NCBI RefSeq assembly: GCF_039872765.1 | Contig: NZ_JBDPZC010000002.1 | Location: 439,495 to 503,494, forward strand | DNA from: Roseateles_B flavus | Lineage (GTDB): Bacteria; Pseudomonadota; Gammaproteobacteria; Burkholderiales; Burkholderiaceae_C | Reading direction: 5' to 3' | DNA: 64,000 nucleotides | Part shown: positions 1 through 8,878 of the stretch, piece by piece | Position numbering within the stretch: the stretch's first letter is position 1 | Layout of the letters: each line of letters begins with the position of its first letter | Made by a program: the position numbers and the translations under genes | The notes under the pieces: model-generated | The model's database searches: none | What the model was told of the DNA's origin: nothing | Seen by the model: only the letters and a program-made list of their open reading frames with translations

Positions 1-3000
1 CAGTTCAAGGACCAGCCCTACAACTACCCCGGCATCGTGCAGCGCGGCGTGGCCATCGTGGCGCCGGTGACGGGTGCGGTGGTCGATGCCATCAGCCGCC
101 TGCTGAGCGTGCCGCGCCAGCAGGCGCATGCCGTCTACTGCTCGCAGCTGGTGCTGGAGGCCTACCAGCGTGCCGGCATCAGCCTGCTGAGCAGCCCGGC
201 CTCGCAGAGCACGCCCGAGGCCGTCGCCCGCTTCGCGCAGGGCCGCCTGGGCTATGTGGGCCATCTCAAGGCCGAGGATGTGCCCCTGGGCATCCAGTTC
301 GCGCTGGACGAGGACAGCCCCGAGGCCGGCGCACCGTACGCCGCGCAGAAGCCCGAGCAGGCCGTCCAGCCCCAGGGCTGGGTCGAGCCCCAGGAGGTGC
401 TGCTCAAGGCCTACAACGGCACCCTGGGCGACCAGATCCGCCTCTTCGCCGACACCGTACGCTGGATCGCCGGCGTGGACGACACCCGCGCCCTGCCCCA
501 CAGCGCCATCTGCCAGGTGCTCTGCTACAACGGCGAGCGCATGATCGGCAAGGCCACGGCCTTCTTCATCGCGCAGCGCCTGCTGCTGACCAATGCGCAT
601 GTGGTGAACGGCTGCACCAAGCTCGTCATCATCCCCGGCAAGGTGGGCGATGGCGCAGGCAGCGAGCCCTTCGGCCGTTTCGAGACCACGACCTGGCGCG
701 CCCACCCCAGCTACAGCCGCGGCAGCCGCGACTTCGACTTCGCCGTGGTCCTGGCCCCGCGCAATGCGCCCGGCGGCTTCCTCTCGCCCGTCGAGGAGCT
801 GACCCAGAGCCGGCCCGAGGGCGTGGCCGTCTGCGGCTACTCGGCCCGCTCCCGGCGTGACGATCCGGTCGGCACCATCGTCAACGCCGTGCTCAACCCC
901 GACAAGCAGCACGTGCACCGCGGCTATGTGCGCGAGATCACCGACGAGGTCATGCACTACGACGTGCAGGAGCTCGCCGGCTCCAGCGGCTCGCCGGTCT
1001 ACTGGATCGAGGGCGGCGCCTTCCCGCGGGTGCATGTGGTGGGCGTCAACGCCGGCCCGCGTGACGGCACCACCAACTCCGGCGTGCGCCTCACCCGCGC
1101 CAAGGTGCAGTGGATCCGCGACCGCGCCCGCGACATGGGCGTCAGCGTGAGCTTTGAGGCGGAAGGCGGCGAGGAGCCCAACCACGTCAGCGAGGCTCAA
1201 TCCGCCGAGGCCCTGATCATCGACAGCGACGACGTCACCCGCCTGCAGCGCCATCTGCCCGCCTGGCGCGACCTCTACACCTGGACCGCGCCCAGCAGCC
1301 TCACGGCGCCGCTGGCGGCCCGCAACATGCGCATCCAGCGCTTTGCCGACGCCCACGGCGCGCTGAACCTGGACCGCTACGAGGTGCGCATCAGCCGCCT
1401 GCCCAGCGGGGCGACGCCGGAATCGCTGGTGGCGGAGATCCGCAAGAACATCAACCAGTACGTCGACACCCGCAACTCGGAATTCATCCCCTACGACGCC
1501 AGCGACGCCACGCTGTGGAGCTCCAACAGCCCCTTCGGCGCGGTGCTGAAGATCGACATCCTGGGCCCCGACAACGCCAGCGTGGTCTGCAGCCTGGCCG
1601 AGGCCCGGCGCTGGCGCTTCACCACCATCCATGCGCCGTGGTCCGGCGACCATCCGGTCAGCGGGCATCGTGAATTCGGCATCCGGCCGGACGGCGACGG
1701 CTTCATCTTCTTCACCCGCGCCGCGGACCGCGCCACCGACGGCATCGCCGAGACCGTGGTCTGGGCCGGCGCCAACCACCTGTGGCAGAGCCTGCAGCGC
1801 AAGGTCACGGACTACGTCAACAGCCATGGCGGCGCGGCCAGCATCCTGCCGCACTTCAGCGAGCGCTTCCACCCGCGGGTGGCGGCCATCCTGGCTCAGG
1901 AGGTGATCGAGGCACAGAGTCTCGCTGCCCAGGAGCCGGCGGCCACGGCCCCGCCCCAGCGCGAGCTGCACCTCGCCCCGCCCCCGGCCCCGCAGATGCA
2001 GCAGCCCCTGGGCTGGGACGAGGCACAGGCCGCACCGGCCGCGGCCGTCGAGATCGCCAGCGCCATCGCCGGTGCCGCCATGGAGCGCCTCAGCAGCAAC
2101 CAGGGCGACATCAACGTCGAGCTGGACCAGCTGCGCGGCCTCAAGCATCCCGGCGACCAGGCGCCCGCCAACCCAGCGCCCTTCCAGGACGCGCCGGTGA
2201 TCCGCCTGACCGGCTGGCCCAAGGTCAGCAACTACCTGGGCGACGAGATCTCCGCCGGCTTCGAGATCCGCTGGCAGTTCAACGGCCGCTCGCTGGGCAA
2301 TGTGCAGATCGCCCTCTCGCGCAGCAACGACGCCGTGGGCTGGGGCCTGCAGGTGCACGCCCGCATCATGGACGACGCCATCGTCTACCCGCGCCAGTCG
2401 CCCAGCTTCGCGGCCATCCGCGTGCGCTTCGACTACCGCTTCACCCGCGCCGTCGGTTCCGATGTGCTGGCCCACCAGGAGGTCCACCTCTTCGGCAACG
2501 GCCGCCACAACATCAGCGGCGAATGGACGCAGGCCAGCACCTTCAGCCTGGCCGTGGAGGAAGAGGATCCGCGCCTGCTGCAGGCGCAGATGCCGGCCCA
2601 GGAGCTCAGCGGCGCCCTGGCCTTCATGGCCCGCACCGCCGCCCCCACGGCCCCCTCGCAGACCCTGCGCAACGCCCTGGGCGCGACCAGCGGCATGCGC
2701 AAGGCCCTGCTGGAGGTGGCGGCCCGCGAGCTGGGCGTGCGCGAGGAGGCCAACCCTCGCGCCGGCGAATCGGGCCAGGACCCCACCATCAACTCCGACA
2801 GCGAAGGCCGCATCGTGATGTACCTGCAGGAATGCGGGGTGGGCGCCGCGCAAGGCCAGGCCAACCCGGCCTACTGCGCCGCCTTCGCCACCACCATGCT
2901 GCGTCAGGCCGGCTACCGCGGCGTCAACGGCAGCGCCAGCGCCTCGCGGCTGCGCCAGCAGTTCGAGAGCGCCGGCAAGTTCCAGCTGCTGGACGCCAGC

Positions 3001-3246
3001 CGGCCCTACGACCCCGCCCGCGACTACCGCGCCCAGCCCGGCGACCTCTACTTCAAGGGCGCCCACGGCCACGAGACGCATGTGGGCATCGTGGTGGCCG
3101 TGGAGGACAACGGCACCCTGCACACCATCGAGGGCAACACCTGGGGCGCGGGCGGGCCGGCGCAGTCAGGCGTCATGGAACGCACCATCCGGCCCAGCCA
3201 CGGCCAGCAGCGCGCCGCCATCGCCGGCTTCGGCGTGCTGAGCTGA
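1..3246 (+). CDS. Multi-protease fusion protein (papain-like + trypsin-like + CHAP), 5' partial
   Basis: The frame is open from the window edge, so the true start lies upstream; 1081 codons are visible. Three peptidase modules can be read. Near codon 47 (VYCSQLVLEAY) is the Cys half of a permuted papain-like/YaeF-type fold. Codons about 160-360 form a trypsin-like domain with His200 (LLTNAHVV), Asp246 (DFDFAVV) and Ser331 (GSSGSPVYW). Codons about 900-1080 form a CHAP/NlpC-P60-like domain with Cys959 (NPAYCAAF), His1027 (ETHVGIV) and Asn1046 (EGNTW). Between them lie a module of unknown fold (codons 410-620), a Pro/Ala/Gln linker and a beta-rich module (730-850). It heads a ten-gene operon. 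No signal peptide can be judged because the N-terminus is missing. The domain calls come from motifs. The combined role is unknown; processing of the downstream operon proteins is an inference. Confidence 0.85.
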   Translation, partial: QFKDQPYNYPGIVQRGVAIVAPVTGAVVDAISRLLSVPRQQAHAVYCSQLVLEAYQRAGISLLSSPASQSTPEAVARFAQGRLGYVGHLKAEDVPLGIQFALDEDSPEAGAPYAAQKPEQAVQPQGWVEPQEVLLKAYNGTLGDQIRLFADTVRWIAGVDDTRALPHSAICQVLCYNGERMIGKATAFFIAQRLLLTNAHVVNGCTKLVIIPGKVGDGAGSEPFGRFETTTWRAHPSYSRGSRDFDFAVVLAPRNAPGGFLSPVEELTQSRPEGVAVCGYSARSRRDDPVGTIVNAVLNPDKQHVHRGYVREITDEVMHYDVQELAGSSGSPVYWIEGGAFPRVHVVGVNAGPRDGTTNSGVRLTRAKVQWIRDRARDMGVSVSFEAEGGEEPNHVSEAQSAEALIIDSDDVTRLQRHLPAWRDLYTWTAPSSLTAPLAARNMRIQRFADAHGALNLDRYEVRISRLPSGATPESLVAEIRKNINQYVDTRNSEFIPYDASDATLWSSNSPFGAVLKIDILGPDNASVVCSLAEARRWRFTTIHAPWSGDHPVSGHREFGIRPDGDGFIFFTRAADRATDGIAETVVWAGANHLWQSLQRKVTDYVNSHGGAASILPHFSERFHPRVAAILAQEVIEAQSLAAQEPAATAPPQRELHLAPPPAPQMQQPLGWDEAQAAPAAAVEIASAIAGAAMERLSSNQGDINVELDQLRGLKHPGDQAPANPAPFQDAPVIRLTGWPKVSNYLGDEISAGFEIRWQFNGRSLGNVQIALSRSNDAVGWGLQVHARIMDDAIVYPRQSPSFAAIRVRFDYRFTRAVGSDVLAHQEVHLFGNGRHNISGEWTQASTFSLAVEEEDPRLLQAQMPAQELSGALAFMARTAAPTAPSQTLRNALGATSGMRKALLEVAARELGVREEANPRAGESGQDPTINSDSEGRIVMYLQECGVGAAQGQANPAYCAAFATTMLRQAGYRGVNGSASASRLRQQFESAGKFQLLDASRPYDPARDYRAQPGDLYFKGAHGHETHVGIVVAVEDNGTLHTIEGNTWGAGGPAQSGVMERTIRPSHGQQRAAIAGFGVLS

Positions 3247-3274
3247 AGCCCCGACCACGAGACCCATCCCGCCC

Positions 3275-4333
3275 ATGGCCATGGACCCGCATCCGCAGTT
3301 CGCCAGCGCCCCGGCGCCCACCGTCGGCTTCGACGAGGGGGTGCAGGCCCTGGGCGGCCTGCCGGGCATGCTGCCCGGGCTCAGCGGCAACGCCGTGCCT
3401 GCCCCGAGGCAAGCCCTGACCCCCAGCCCGGCGCCAGCCTCGCCCTCGCCCCCGCCCAAGCCGCCCGCCACCGAGACCCTGGCCCAGCGCACCGGCAACC
3501 TGATCAACGAGGTCGACTTCCCCGGCTTCGTGGCCCAGCTGGTCAACGGCACCTTCGACGCCATCGTCGACGCCTCCATCCGCCAGATGGAGAGCTATGC
3601 CGAGCTGGTGGCCGCCGTGGCCAAGACCACCGAGCAGTTCACCGAGGAGAACGTCAGCACCAACCAGGCGCGCGACTGGGTGGCCCAGCAGTACGGTGCC
3701 GACGTGGCCGTGCTCCTGCCCCGCGGCAGCGACGACCAGCTGCGCCAGCCCATGCTGGTGCCGCGCGGCGAAGGCCACAGCCCGGCCTGGCTCGCGAACT
3801 ACGGCGTCGGTGACCAGGAGCTCAGCAGCGAGCTGCTGGAGAGCGTGGTCCTGCCCCAGGCCCGCGCCCAGCTGGGCCGCGAGCGCCAGCAGCTGCTGGC
3901 CACGCTGGTGATGATGGGTCTCAACCGCGTGGCGGTGAAGGACGGCTCCATCAGCGCCAAGGTCATGTTCCGCGCCGTGGCCAACGACAAGGCCACGGTG
4001 CAGTACGCGCAAGGCCAGGACCCCGGCTCGGCCTCGGGCAGCAACTGGGGCAGCCGCGGCTCGCTGGCGGCGTCCTCGGGCGTGTCGACCATGGTCAGCA
4101 CGCTCAACCTCAACGCCCAGAGCGACACCAGCCTCAGCGCGACCATGTTCGGCGAGGTCAAGCTCAACTTCGTCTCCGAGACCCTGCCGCTGGACAAGAT
4201 GGCCGATGCGATGAAGCTGGCCATGGTCCAGCGCCATGCCGCGCTGGGGCCGCGCGCCGCGGCGCCTCTGCCTGCCGCCACGCCGGCCACGCCCGCCGTT
4301 CCGGCCGCCCCCACTGAACCCGGGAGGAGCTGA
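3275..4333 (+). CDS. Unrecognised operon paralogue A1
   Basis: 352 aa, not recognised. It is the first of four tandem paralogues (others start at 9936, 11329 and 13617). The shared core has three blocks: a helical block (VDFPGFVAQLVNG, then SIRQMESYAELV and EQFTEEN), a strongly conserved block RQQLLATLVMMGLNRVAV followed by an ISAKVMF strand, and a C-terminal strand KLNFVSETLPLDKMA. A1 lacks the N-terminal Y-x-x-L-P-P-E-Q-R-R-like motif of the other three copies and has a Pro/Ala-rich N-terminal linker and tail instead. No signal peptide or membrane segment is seen. It starts 28 nt after the protease gene, and its TGA overlaps the ATG of the next gene by one base. A structural or adaptor role, or service as substrate of the operon proteases, is inference only. 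Confidence 0.8.
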   Translation: MAMDPHPQFASAPAPTVGFDEGVQALGGLPGMLPGLSGNAVPAPRQALTPSPAPASPSPPPKPPATETLAQRTGNLINEVDFPGFVAQLVNGTFDAIVDASIRQMESYAELVAAVAKTTEQFTEENVSTNQARDWVAQQYGADVAVLLPRGSDDQLRQPMLVPRGEGHSPAWLANYGVGDQELSSELLESVVLPQARAQLGRERQQLLATLVMMGLNRVAVKDGSISAKVMFRAVANDKATVQYAQGQDPGSASGSNWGSRGSLAASSGVSTMVSTLNLNAQSDTSLSATMFGEVKLNFVSETLPLDKMADAMKLAMVQRHAALGPRAAAPLPAATPATPAVPAAPTEPGRS

Positions 4334-4605
4334 TGCTGCGCGCCCTCTCCACCGTGATCGACGAGCTGCAGACCGCCATGGCGCCCCTGCTGCATGAGGC
4401 GCTGGCGCCCGCCGGCGTGGCCCGCATCCGGCTGGCCGAGGCGCAGTTCGACCTGCCCCTGGACCTGGCCCTGGTCTTCTCTGACGGCGGCCCCTGCCTG
4501 CTGGCCGAGCTGCCGCGCTCCAGCAGCGACGGCCACTGGCATGTGGACCGCTCGCGCCTGCGCTTCGTGCTGCGCGCCGAGCTGGAAGAGGAGGTGTCGC
4601 CATGA
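4333..4605 (+). CDS. Small acidic operon protein, possibly Trypco-like
   Basis: 90 aa, translationally coupled on both sides: TGATG with the upstream gene and ATGA with the downstream gene. An SD-like GGGAGGAG precedes the ATG. The order is an N-terminal helix (VIDELQTAMAPLLHEAL), then beta strands (ARIRLAEAQFDLPLDLALVF) and a final strand (RLRFVLRAELEEEV). This helix-then-strand order resembles the N-terminal half of the next gene product, so the two could be related single-domain partners. That similarity is weak and unproven. Function is unknown. The tight coupling argues for a stoichiometric partner. Confidence 0.75.
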   Translation: MLRALSTVIDELQTAMAPLLHEALAPAGVARIRLAEAQFDLPLDLALVFSDGGPCLLAELPRSSSDGHWHVDRSRLRFVLRAELEEEVSP

Positions 4606-5432
4606 GCGGCAGGGATGACGCCCCCCAGGTCAGCCAGCTCTCGGGCGTAGGCGACCTGGGTGTGCCCTTTGACGTCTTCATCCAGGCGCTGACCCTGCAG
4701 CTGGACAAGGCCCAGGCCGCCATGGCCCTCAAGGCCCGCGTGGGCAAGCTGCCACTGACCTTTGCCGTGAAGGACGTGCAGCTGGACCTGCGCGCCTTCG
4801 TGCGCATGGTCGAGGAGGATGTCTGGGTGCGCCCTGCCGGCCCGGGCGAGGCCGAGGCCAGCAGCATCAAGCTGGCGCTGACCACGGTCACCAAGCCCAT
4901 GATCGACGAGAACGCCGTCAGCTACGAGGCTCACGATGCCAAGCTGGATCTGAAGGAAGCGCTGGGCGAGCGCATCAGCACCGAGGAACAGCGCCAGTTG
5001 GAGCGCATCGGCGTGCACACCATCCAGCAGCTGCAGGAGCTGAAGAAGTCCGCCGGGGCCGATGTGGTCGCGCGCCTGGCCCGCATGCCGGTGAACCGCC
5101 TGCAGCAGGCCATGATGGCTGCCACCGCGCCGCGGGTGCAGCGGGTGGACAGCGCGCCCGCCGTCGGCGACGAGGGCGGTGCCCGCTCGCGCGTCACCCT
5201 CAGCACGCCTTCACTCAAGAGCGGGCGGCTGCCCCAGGTACGGGTCAATGGCCAGCGGCTGCCCGTGCGCCAGGCCGAGGCCATGGCCCTGGAGCTGAGC
5301 GTGGACCCCGAGCACATGGGCCAGGAAGCCGAGATCGACTTCGGCGACGGCGAGACCGCCCGCCTGCGCCTCAGCGCCGGTGCCATGGGCAGCTGGCACG
5401 AGGCCGAGGCCACCGCCAAGGAGCAGCCATGA
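4602..5432 (+). CDS. Trypco2-like protein with HhH-like and C-terminal beta domains
   Basis: 276 aa. Residues about 20-95 (a helix ending QLDKAQAAMALKARVG, then LTFAVKDVQLDLRAF and a final strand SIKLALTTVTKP) resemble the trypsin-co-occurring domain 2 family, small domains encoded beside trypsin-like proteases in prokaryotic conflict loci. Residues about 120-185 (QLERIGVHTIQQLQELKKS) look like a helix-hairpin-helix/DUF4332-type bundle. Residues about 205-265 are predicted beta (LPQVRVNGQRLPV). The presence of a trypsin domain in the first gene of the same operon supports the Trypco reading, but that assignment is by eye and needs a profile search. It overlaps the S8 protease start by four bases (ATGA), so the two are probably co-translated. 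Confidence 0.75.
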   Translation: MSGRDDAPQVSQLSGVGDLGVPFDVFIQALTLQLDKAQAAMALKARVGKLPLTFAVKDVQLDLRAFVRMVEEDVWVRPAGPGEAEASSIKLALTTVTKPMIDENAVSYEAHDAKLDLKEALGERISTEEQRQLERIGVHTIQQLQELKKSAGADVVARLARMPVNRLQQAMMAATAPRVQRVDSAPAVGDEGGARSRVTLSTPSLKSGRLPQVRVNGQRLPVRQAEAMALELSVDPEHMGQEAEIDFGDGETARLRLSAGAMGSWHEAEATAKEQP

Positions 5433-6862
5433 TGGCCCTGCCCTCCGACTGGCCCAAGCAGCTGCCGCGCCGCCTGCTGCTCACCCTGCGCCTGGGCGAG
5501 ATGCCCGAGCATGTGCCCGCCTGGCGCGCCTGCCAGCGCCACGGCGTGCCCTTTGGCGAGCACCTGGACGGCGGCCCCATCGACCGCCTGCTGTCCCACT
5601 TTGGCGGCGGCATGCGCCTGGCCCGCGTGCACAGCGCGCGCACCGGCCGCGAGCAGGCGCCTTCGCGCGTGGGCGCCCGGCGCTTCGACGACATCGAGCA
5701 GCTCAGCGGCGTGGCCCGCGTGCTGCGCATCGAGCTGCAGCAGGGCGATCGCCTGCCCGAGCTGATGACGGCCCTGGCCCAGCTGCCCACGGTGGAGCAT
5801 GCGCGGCCCGAGCGCCTCGTCGACATGGGGCTGGACGGCAGCGCCGTGCATCCCTCCCCGCTGCCCGCCGCCGTGCCGCAGGCGGCCAGCGTCGACATGC
5901 AGGAGGCCTGGGCCGCGCGCGACCTGATCCGCCTGACCGAGGCCCTGGCCTATGCACCGGGCGACCCGACCGTGATCATGGGCCTGGCCGACACCGGCGT
6001 GGTGATGGACCACCCCGCCCTGCACCGCGCCCTGCGCCCCGGCTTCGACACCGTGGACCTGCAGGCCGGCGCCGGCGGCCCCGAGCTGGTGGGCGACGAC
6101 GCCGGCGCGGACGCCGACCCGCAGGACGAAGTCGGCCACGGCACCGGCTGCGCCGGCATCGTCTGCGCCGACAGCCCCGAGCTGCCCCCGGGCGCGGCGG
6201 GCCGGTGCCAGGTCTTGCCTGCCCGGGTGCTGGGCGCGGCGCTGAAGGGCCAGCGGCGCGTGGGTATCGGGTCCGTGGCCAATATCGACGCGGGCATGAA
6301 GCGCCTGATCGACCTGGGCGTGAAGGTCATCAACATGAGCTTCGGCACCGCTTCCTCCCAGCTGAGCCCGGACGAGCCGCCGCCCCACAGCGAGGTGGTG
6401 CGCTATGCCCTGGCGCGCGGCGTGATCCTGGTGGCGGCCAGCGGCAACTCCGGCCTCACCGAGCCCTTCTACCCCGCCGCCCTGCCCGGCGTGATCGCCG
6501 TGGGCGCCGTGGACCTGCAGGGCAAGCCCGCCCGCTTCTCCACCCGCGGCGATCACGTGGCGCTCAGCGCGCCCGGCCAGGGCATCTGGACCTGCGGCCT
6601 GAACGGCTGGCAGCGCGCCAACGGCACCAGCTTCGCGGCGCCCTTCGTGTCGGCCGTCTGCGCGCTGATGGCGGCGCGGGCCGAGGCCCGGGCCTGCCCC
6701 ATCGATCCCGAGATGACCCGCCAGCTGCTCATGCAGAGCAGCCGGCCCCATGCCCAGGCCGGCGAGTCCGGCATGGGCCGCGGCGTGCTCGACGCCCTGG
6801 CCGCCCTGCGCGCCCTGGACGACTGGCTGGACCGCCACGACGGCCTCCAGGCCGACGACTGA
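5429..6862 (+). CDS. Subtilisin-like serine protease (peptidase S8)
   Basis: 477 aa. The S8 triad is complete: Asp188 (GLADTGVVMDH), His237 (VGHGTGCAGIV) and Ser401 (NGTSFAAPFVSA), with the oxyanion Asn in AASGNSG. The roughly 150 residues before the catalytic domain (ending ELMTALAQLPTVEHARPERL) resemble an I9-type prodomain or chaperone fold. No signal peptide precedes it, so the enzyme is probably cytoplasmic, which is unusual for subtilases and more typical of conflict-system or maturation proteases. The ATG overlaps the upstream stop. A 32-nt gap follows before the 655-aa gene. The S8 family call is firm; the substrate is unknown. Confidence 0.93.
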   Translation: MMALPSDWPKQLPRRLLLTLRLGEMPEHVPAWRACQRHGVPFGEHLDGGPIDRLLSHFGGGMRLARVHSARTGREQAPSRVGARRFDDIEQLSGVARVLRIELQQGDRLPELMTALAQLPTVEHARPERLVDMGLDGSAVHPSPLPAAVPQAASVDMQEAWAARDLIRLTEALAYAPGDPTVIMGLADTGVVMDHPALHRALRPGFDTVDLQAGAGGPELVGDDAGADADPQDEVGHGTGCAGIVCADSPELPPGAAGRCQVLPARVLGAALKGQRRVGIGSVANIDAGMKRLIDLGVKVINMSFGTASSQLSPDEPPPHSEVVRYALARGVILVAASGNSGLTEPFYPAALPGVIAVGAVDLQGKPARFSTRGDHVALSAPGQGIWTCGLNGWQRANGTSFAAPFVSAVCALMAARAEARACPIDPEMTRQLLMQSSRPHAQAGESGMGRGVLDALAALRALDDWLDRHDGLQADD

Positions 6863-6894
6863 CCCTGTGCATGACCGAGTGACAAGGAGCCCCC

Positions 6895-8862
6895 ATGGCC
6901 AGCCAAAACCCCAAGAAGACAGCGCAGCGCAAGGCGGCCCCACCGGTCGCTGCGGCGCCTCGCGCCCCGCGCAAGAAGACGAGCGCCGCCGCTGCAGCGC
7001 CGCCACCCCCCACCCGCAAGGCCAGCGCCCCGGCGCGGGCCCGTCCCTCCCGTGCGGGCCTCGCCGCACCCAAAGCCACCGCCCCCGCTGCGGCAGCCAA
7101 CACCCAAACAGGAGCCACCCAAATGAACCGCATCCTCTTCATCGACCTGGCCGAACGTGACCGCAACCGCCGCGCCGAGATCCGCGTGCGCATCGCCAAC
7201 CTGGAGCGCATCGAGAACACCAAGGCCCGCTCCGGCGGCCTGGGCCCGGACCTGAAGAAGGAACTCGACGACCTGCGTGCCCAGCTCGCCGACCGCGACA
7301 CCACCGACGAGCTCTACCGCGGCGTGGCCGAGCAGGTCTCGGGCAAGCCCTGGGCGGTGCTGTCGCAGACCGGGCAGACCGACTACGTGATGCGCTACGG
7401 CTTCATGGGCAGCCAGTACGGCGTGCAGCCCAATGACCTGGGCGTGGAGGAGAAGGAGATCCTGGCCGTCTGCGGCTTGCTGCTGCTGGACGGCATCCAG
7501 GGTCCGGACAACCTGAACTTCGTCTCCAAGGTCACCATCGCGCGCGGCGAGTTCGAGCAGAACCGCGCCCTGTTCATGGCCGCCTTCAACCGCTTCACCA
7601 CGCGCCATGAGGTGACGCTCAAGTCGCAGATCGAGAAAGGCTACGTGGACCCGGAGGCGCCCGGCTTCATCAGCGGCCGCAGCAGCACTAGCAGCACGAA
7701 GGGCAGCAGCTATCTGGTGCCGGACCCGGACGACACCGTGTACGCCGTCTCCGCCAACAGCCTGGCCTCCATCGTGCGCCGCATTCGCGACGAAGGCATC
7801 TCGCCCAACGACCCGTGGCTCACCAGCCGCATGGACAACGCCTTCAACCTGCTGACCGGCATGGTGGAAGGCGCCCCGCCCTCGGCCCTGGAGATCATGC
7901 TGCCGGACCTGGAAGAGGCCGTGGACGTGGAGATCCAGAAGGAGAACCTCCAGGCCTCGCAGGCCATCTACTTCGCCTACCAGCTGGAGGAGATGCGCAT
8001 GTTCCAGGTGGTGGACAAGATCGTGGACCTCTTCCGCGGCGGCCTGCTGCCCCTGGGCAAGGGCACGGTGGGCGACAAGCTCTTCAAGTACTTCAAGACC
8101 AGCACCGAGCGCATCACCGAGGCCGAGCGCCGCGAGCTCTACTACCGCATGTTCGGCGCGCCCGGTGGCAACCCCAGTGCCGGCGACCCGAACCGGGACT
8201 TCAACGAGCTGTGGCTGCGCTTCGTCTCGGCCGTGTCCAGCTTCGCGCGCCAGATCTCGGTGGAGCGGCTGCTGCGCAACAACGTGCCCATGGCCGTCAG
8301 CCAGGAGCAGGTGCGCAAGGCCGCGCGCGACCTGGGCGCCAACCTCTCGCGCAACGGTTACGGCATCGCCTACTTCGCCGCGACCGAGCTGCAGAACACC
8401 ATCATCAACTTCCGCGACATCCTGCAGGACCCCGACCTGCGCTCGGCCTTCGGCGCCCGCGACATGTGGCAGGTGATCGACATGGTCAACGTCAACTACC
8501 TGGGCGGCGCCAAGAACACGCACCGCTTCCGCACGCAGTCGCGCGCCGGGGCCATCATCATTCGCTGGATCTCCGAGAACATCCAGCGCCTGGCCAACAT
8601 CTCGGGCCCGGTGCTGTCCATCGACGAGATCTCCAACCCGCAGATGCGCATCTCCAGCGGCGCCAACCCCACGCTCAAGCCCACCGACTGGGATCTGGTC
8701 AATGCCTGCGAGCAATGGCTGGCGGTGATGGGCGTGCAGGAGCAGAGCGTGGAGCACTACTCCCAGTCCATCGAGGCCCCGGCCATGACCAGCCGGCCCA
8801 TCGACATGCCCCAGGCCGCGCGCGATGTGCTGGCCTCCGTGGGCGTGAACCTGCCGGTCTGA
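6895..8862 (+). CDS. Unrecognised 655-aa operon protein with basic Ala/Pro/Lys N-tail
   Basis: Not recognised. The first 76 residues are a histone H1-like, low-complexity Lys/Ala/Pro tail. The folded protein begins at Met77 (MNRILFIDLAERDRNRR) with a charged, probably coiled-coil stretch, followed by mostly helical sequence. Residues about 350-640 align by eye with the 309-aa product at 12685: YxxxxLExM, a central TEAERREL/SGDERRAL match, LRSAFGARDMW versus LQTAFGVRDLH, and SRAGAIIIRW versus ARAGSQVLMW. Both the ATG at 6895 and the in-frame ATG at 7123 have good SD sequences, so two isoforms are possible. No catalytic motif was found. In the operon it follows the S8 protease and precedes the 351-aa gene by 16 nt. 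Confidence 0.8.
   Translation: MASQNPKKTAQRKAAPPVAAAPRAPRKKTSAAAAAPPPPTRKASAPARARPSRAGLAAPKATAPAAAANTQTGATQMNRILFIDLAERDRNRRAEIRVRIANLERIENTKARSGGLGPDLKKELDDLRAQLADRDTTDELYRGVAEQVSGKPWAVLSQTGQTDYVMRYGFMGSQYGVQPNDLGVEEKEILAVCGLLLLDGIQGPDNLNFVSKVTIARGEFEQNRALFMAAFNRFTTRHEVTLKSQIEKGYVDPEAPGFISGRSSTSSTKGSSYLVPDPDDTVYAVSANSLASIVRRIRDEGISPNDPWLTSRMDNAFNLLTGMVEGAPPSALEIMLPDLEEAVDVEIQKENLQASQAIYFAYQLEEMRMFQVVDKIVDLFRGGLLPLGKGTVGDKLFKYFKTSTERITEAERRELYYRMFGAPGGNPSAGDPNRDFNELWLRFVSAVSSFARQISVERLLRNNVPMAVSQEQVRKAARDLGANLSRNGYGIAYFAATELQNTIINFRDILQDPDLRSAFGARDMWQVIDMVNVNYLGGAKNTHRFRTQSRAGAIIIRWISENIQRLANISGPVLSIDEISNPQMRISSGANPTLKPTDWDLVNACEQWLAVMGVQEQSVEHYSQSIEAPAMTSRPIDMPQAARDVLASVGVNLPV
7110..7125 (+). 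promoter_or_regulatory. Internal Shine-Dalgarno and alternative ATG
   Basis: AGGAG at 7110-7114 lies 8 nt before an in-frame ATG at 7123. This start would give a 579-aa protein without the basic N-terminal tail. The upstream ATG at 6895 also has an SD (AAGGAG in the preceding bases), so either start, or both, may be used. Confidence 0.55.
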
Positions 8863-8878
8863 GCCCAGGAGGCTTGTC

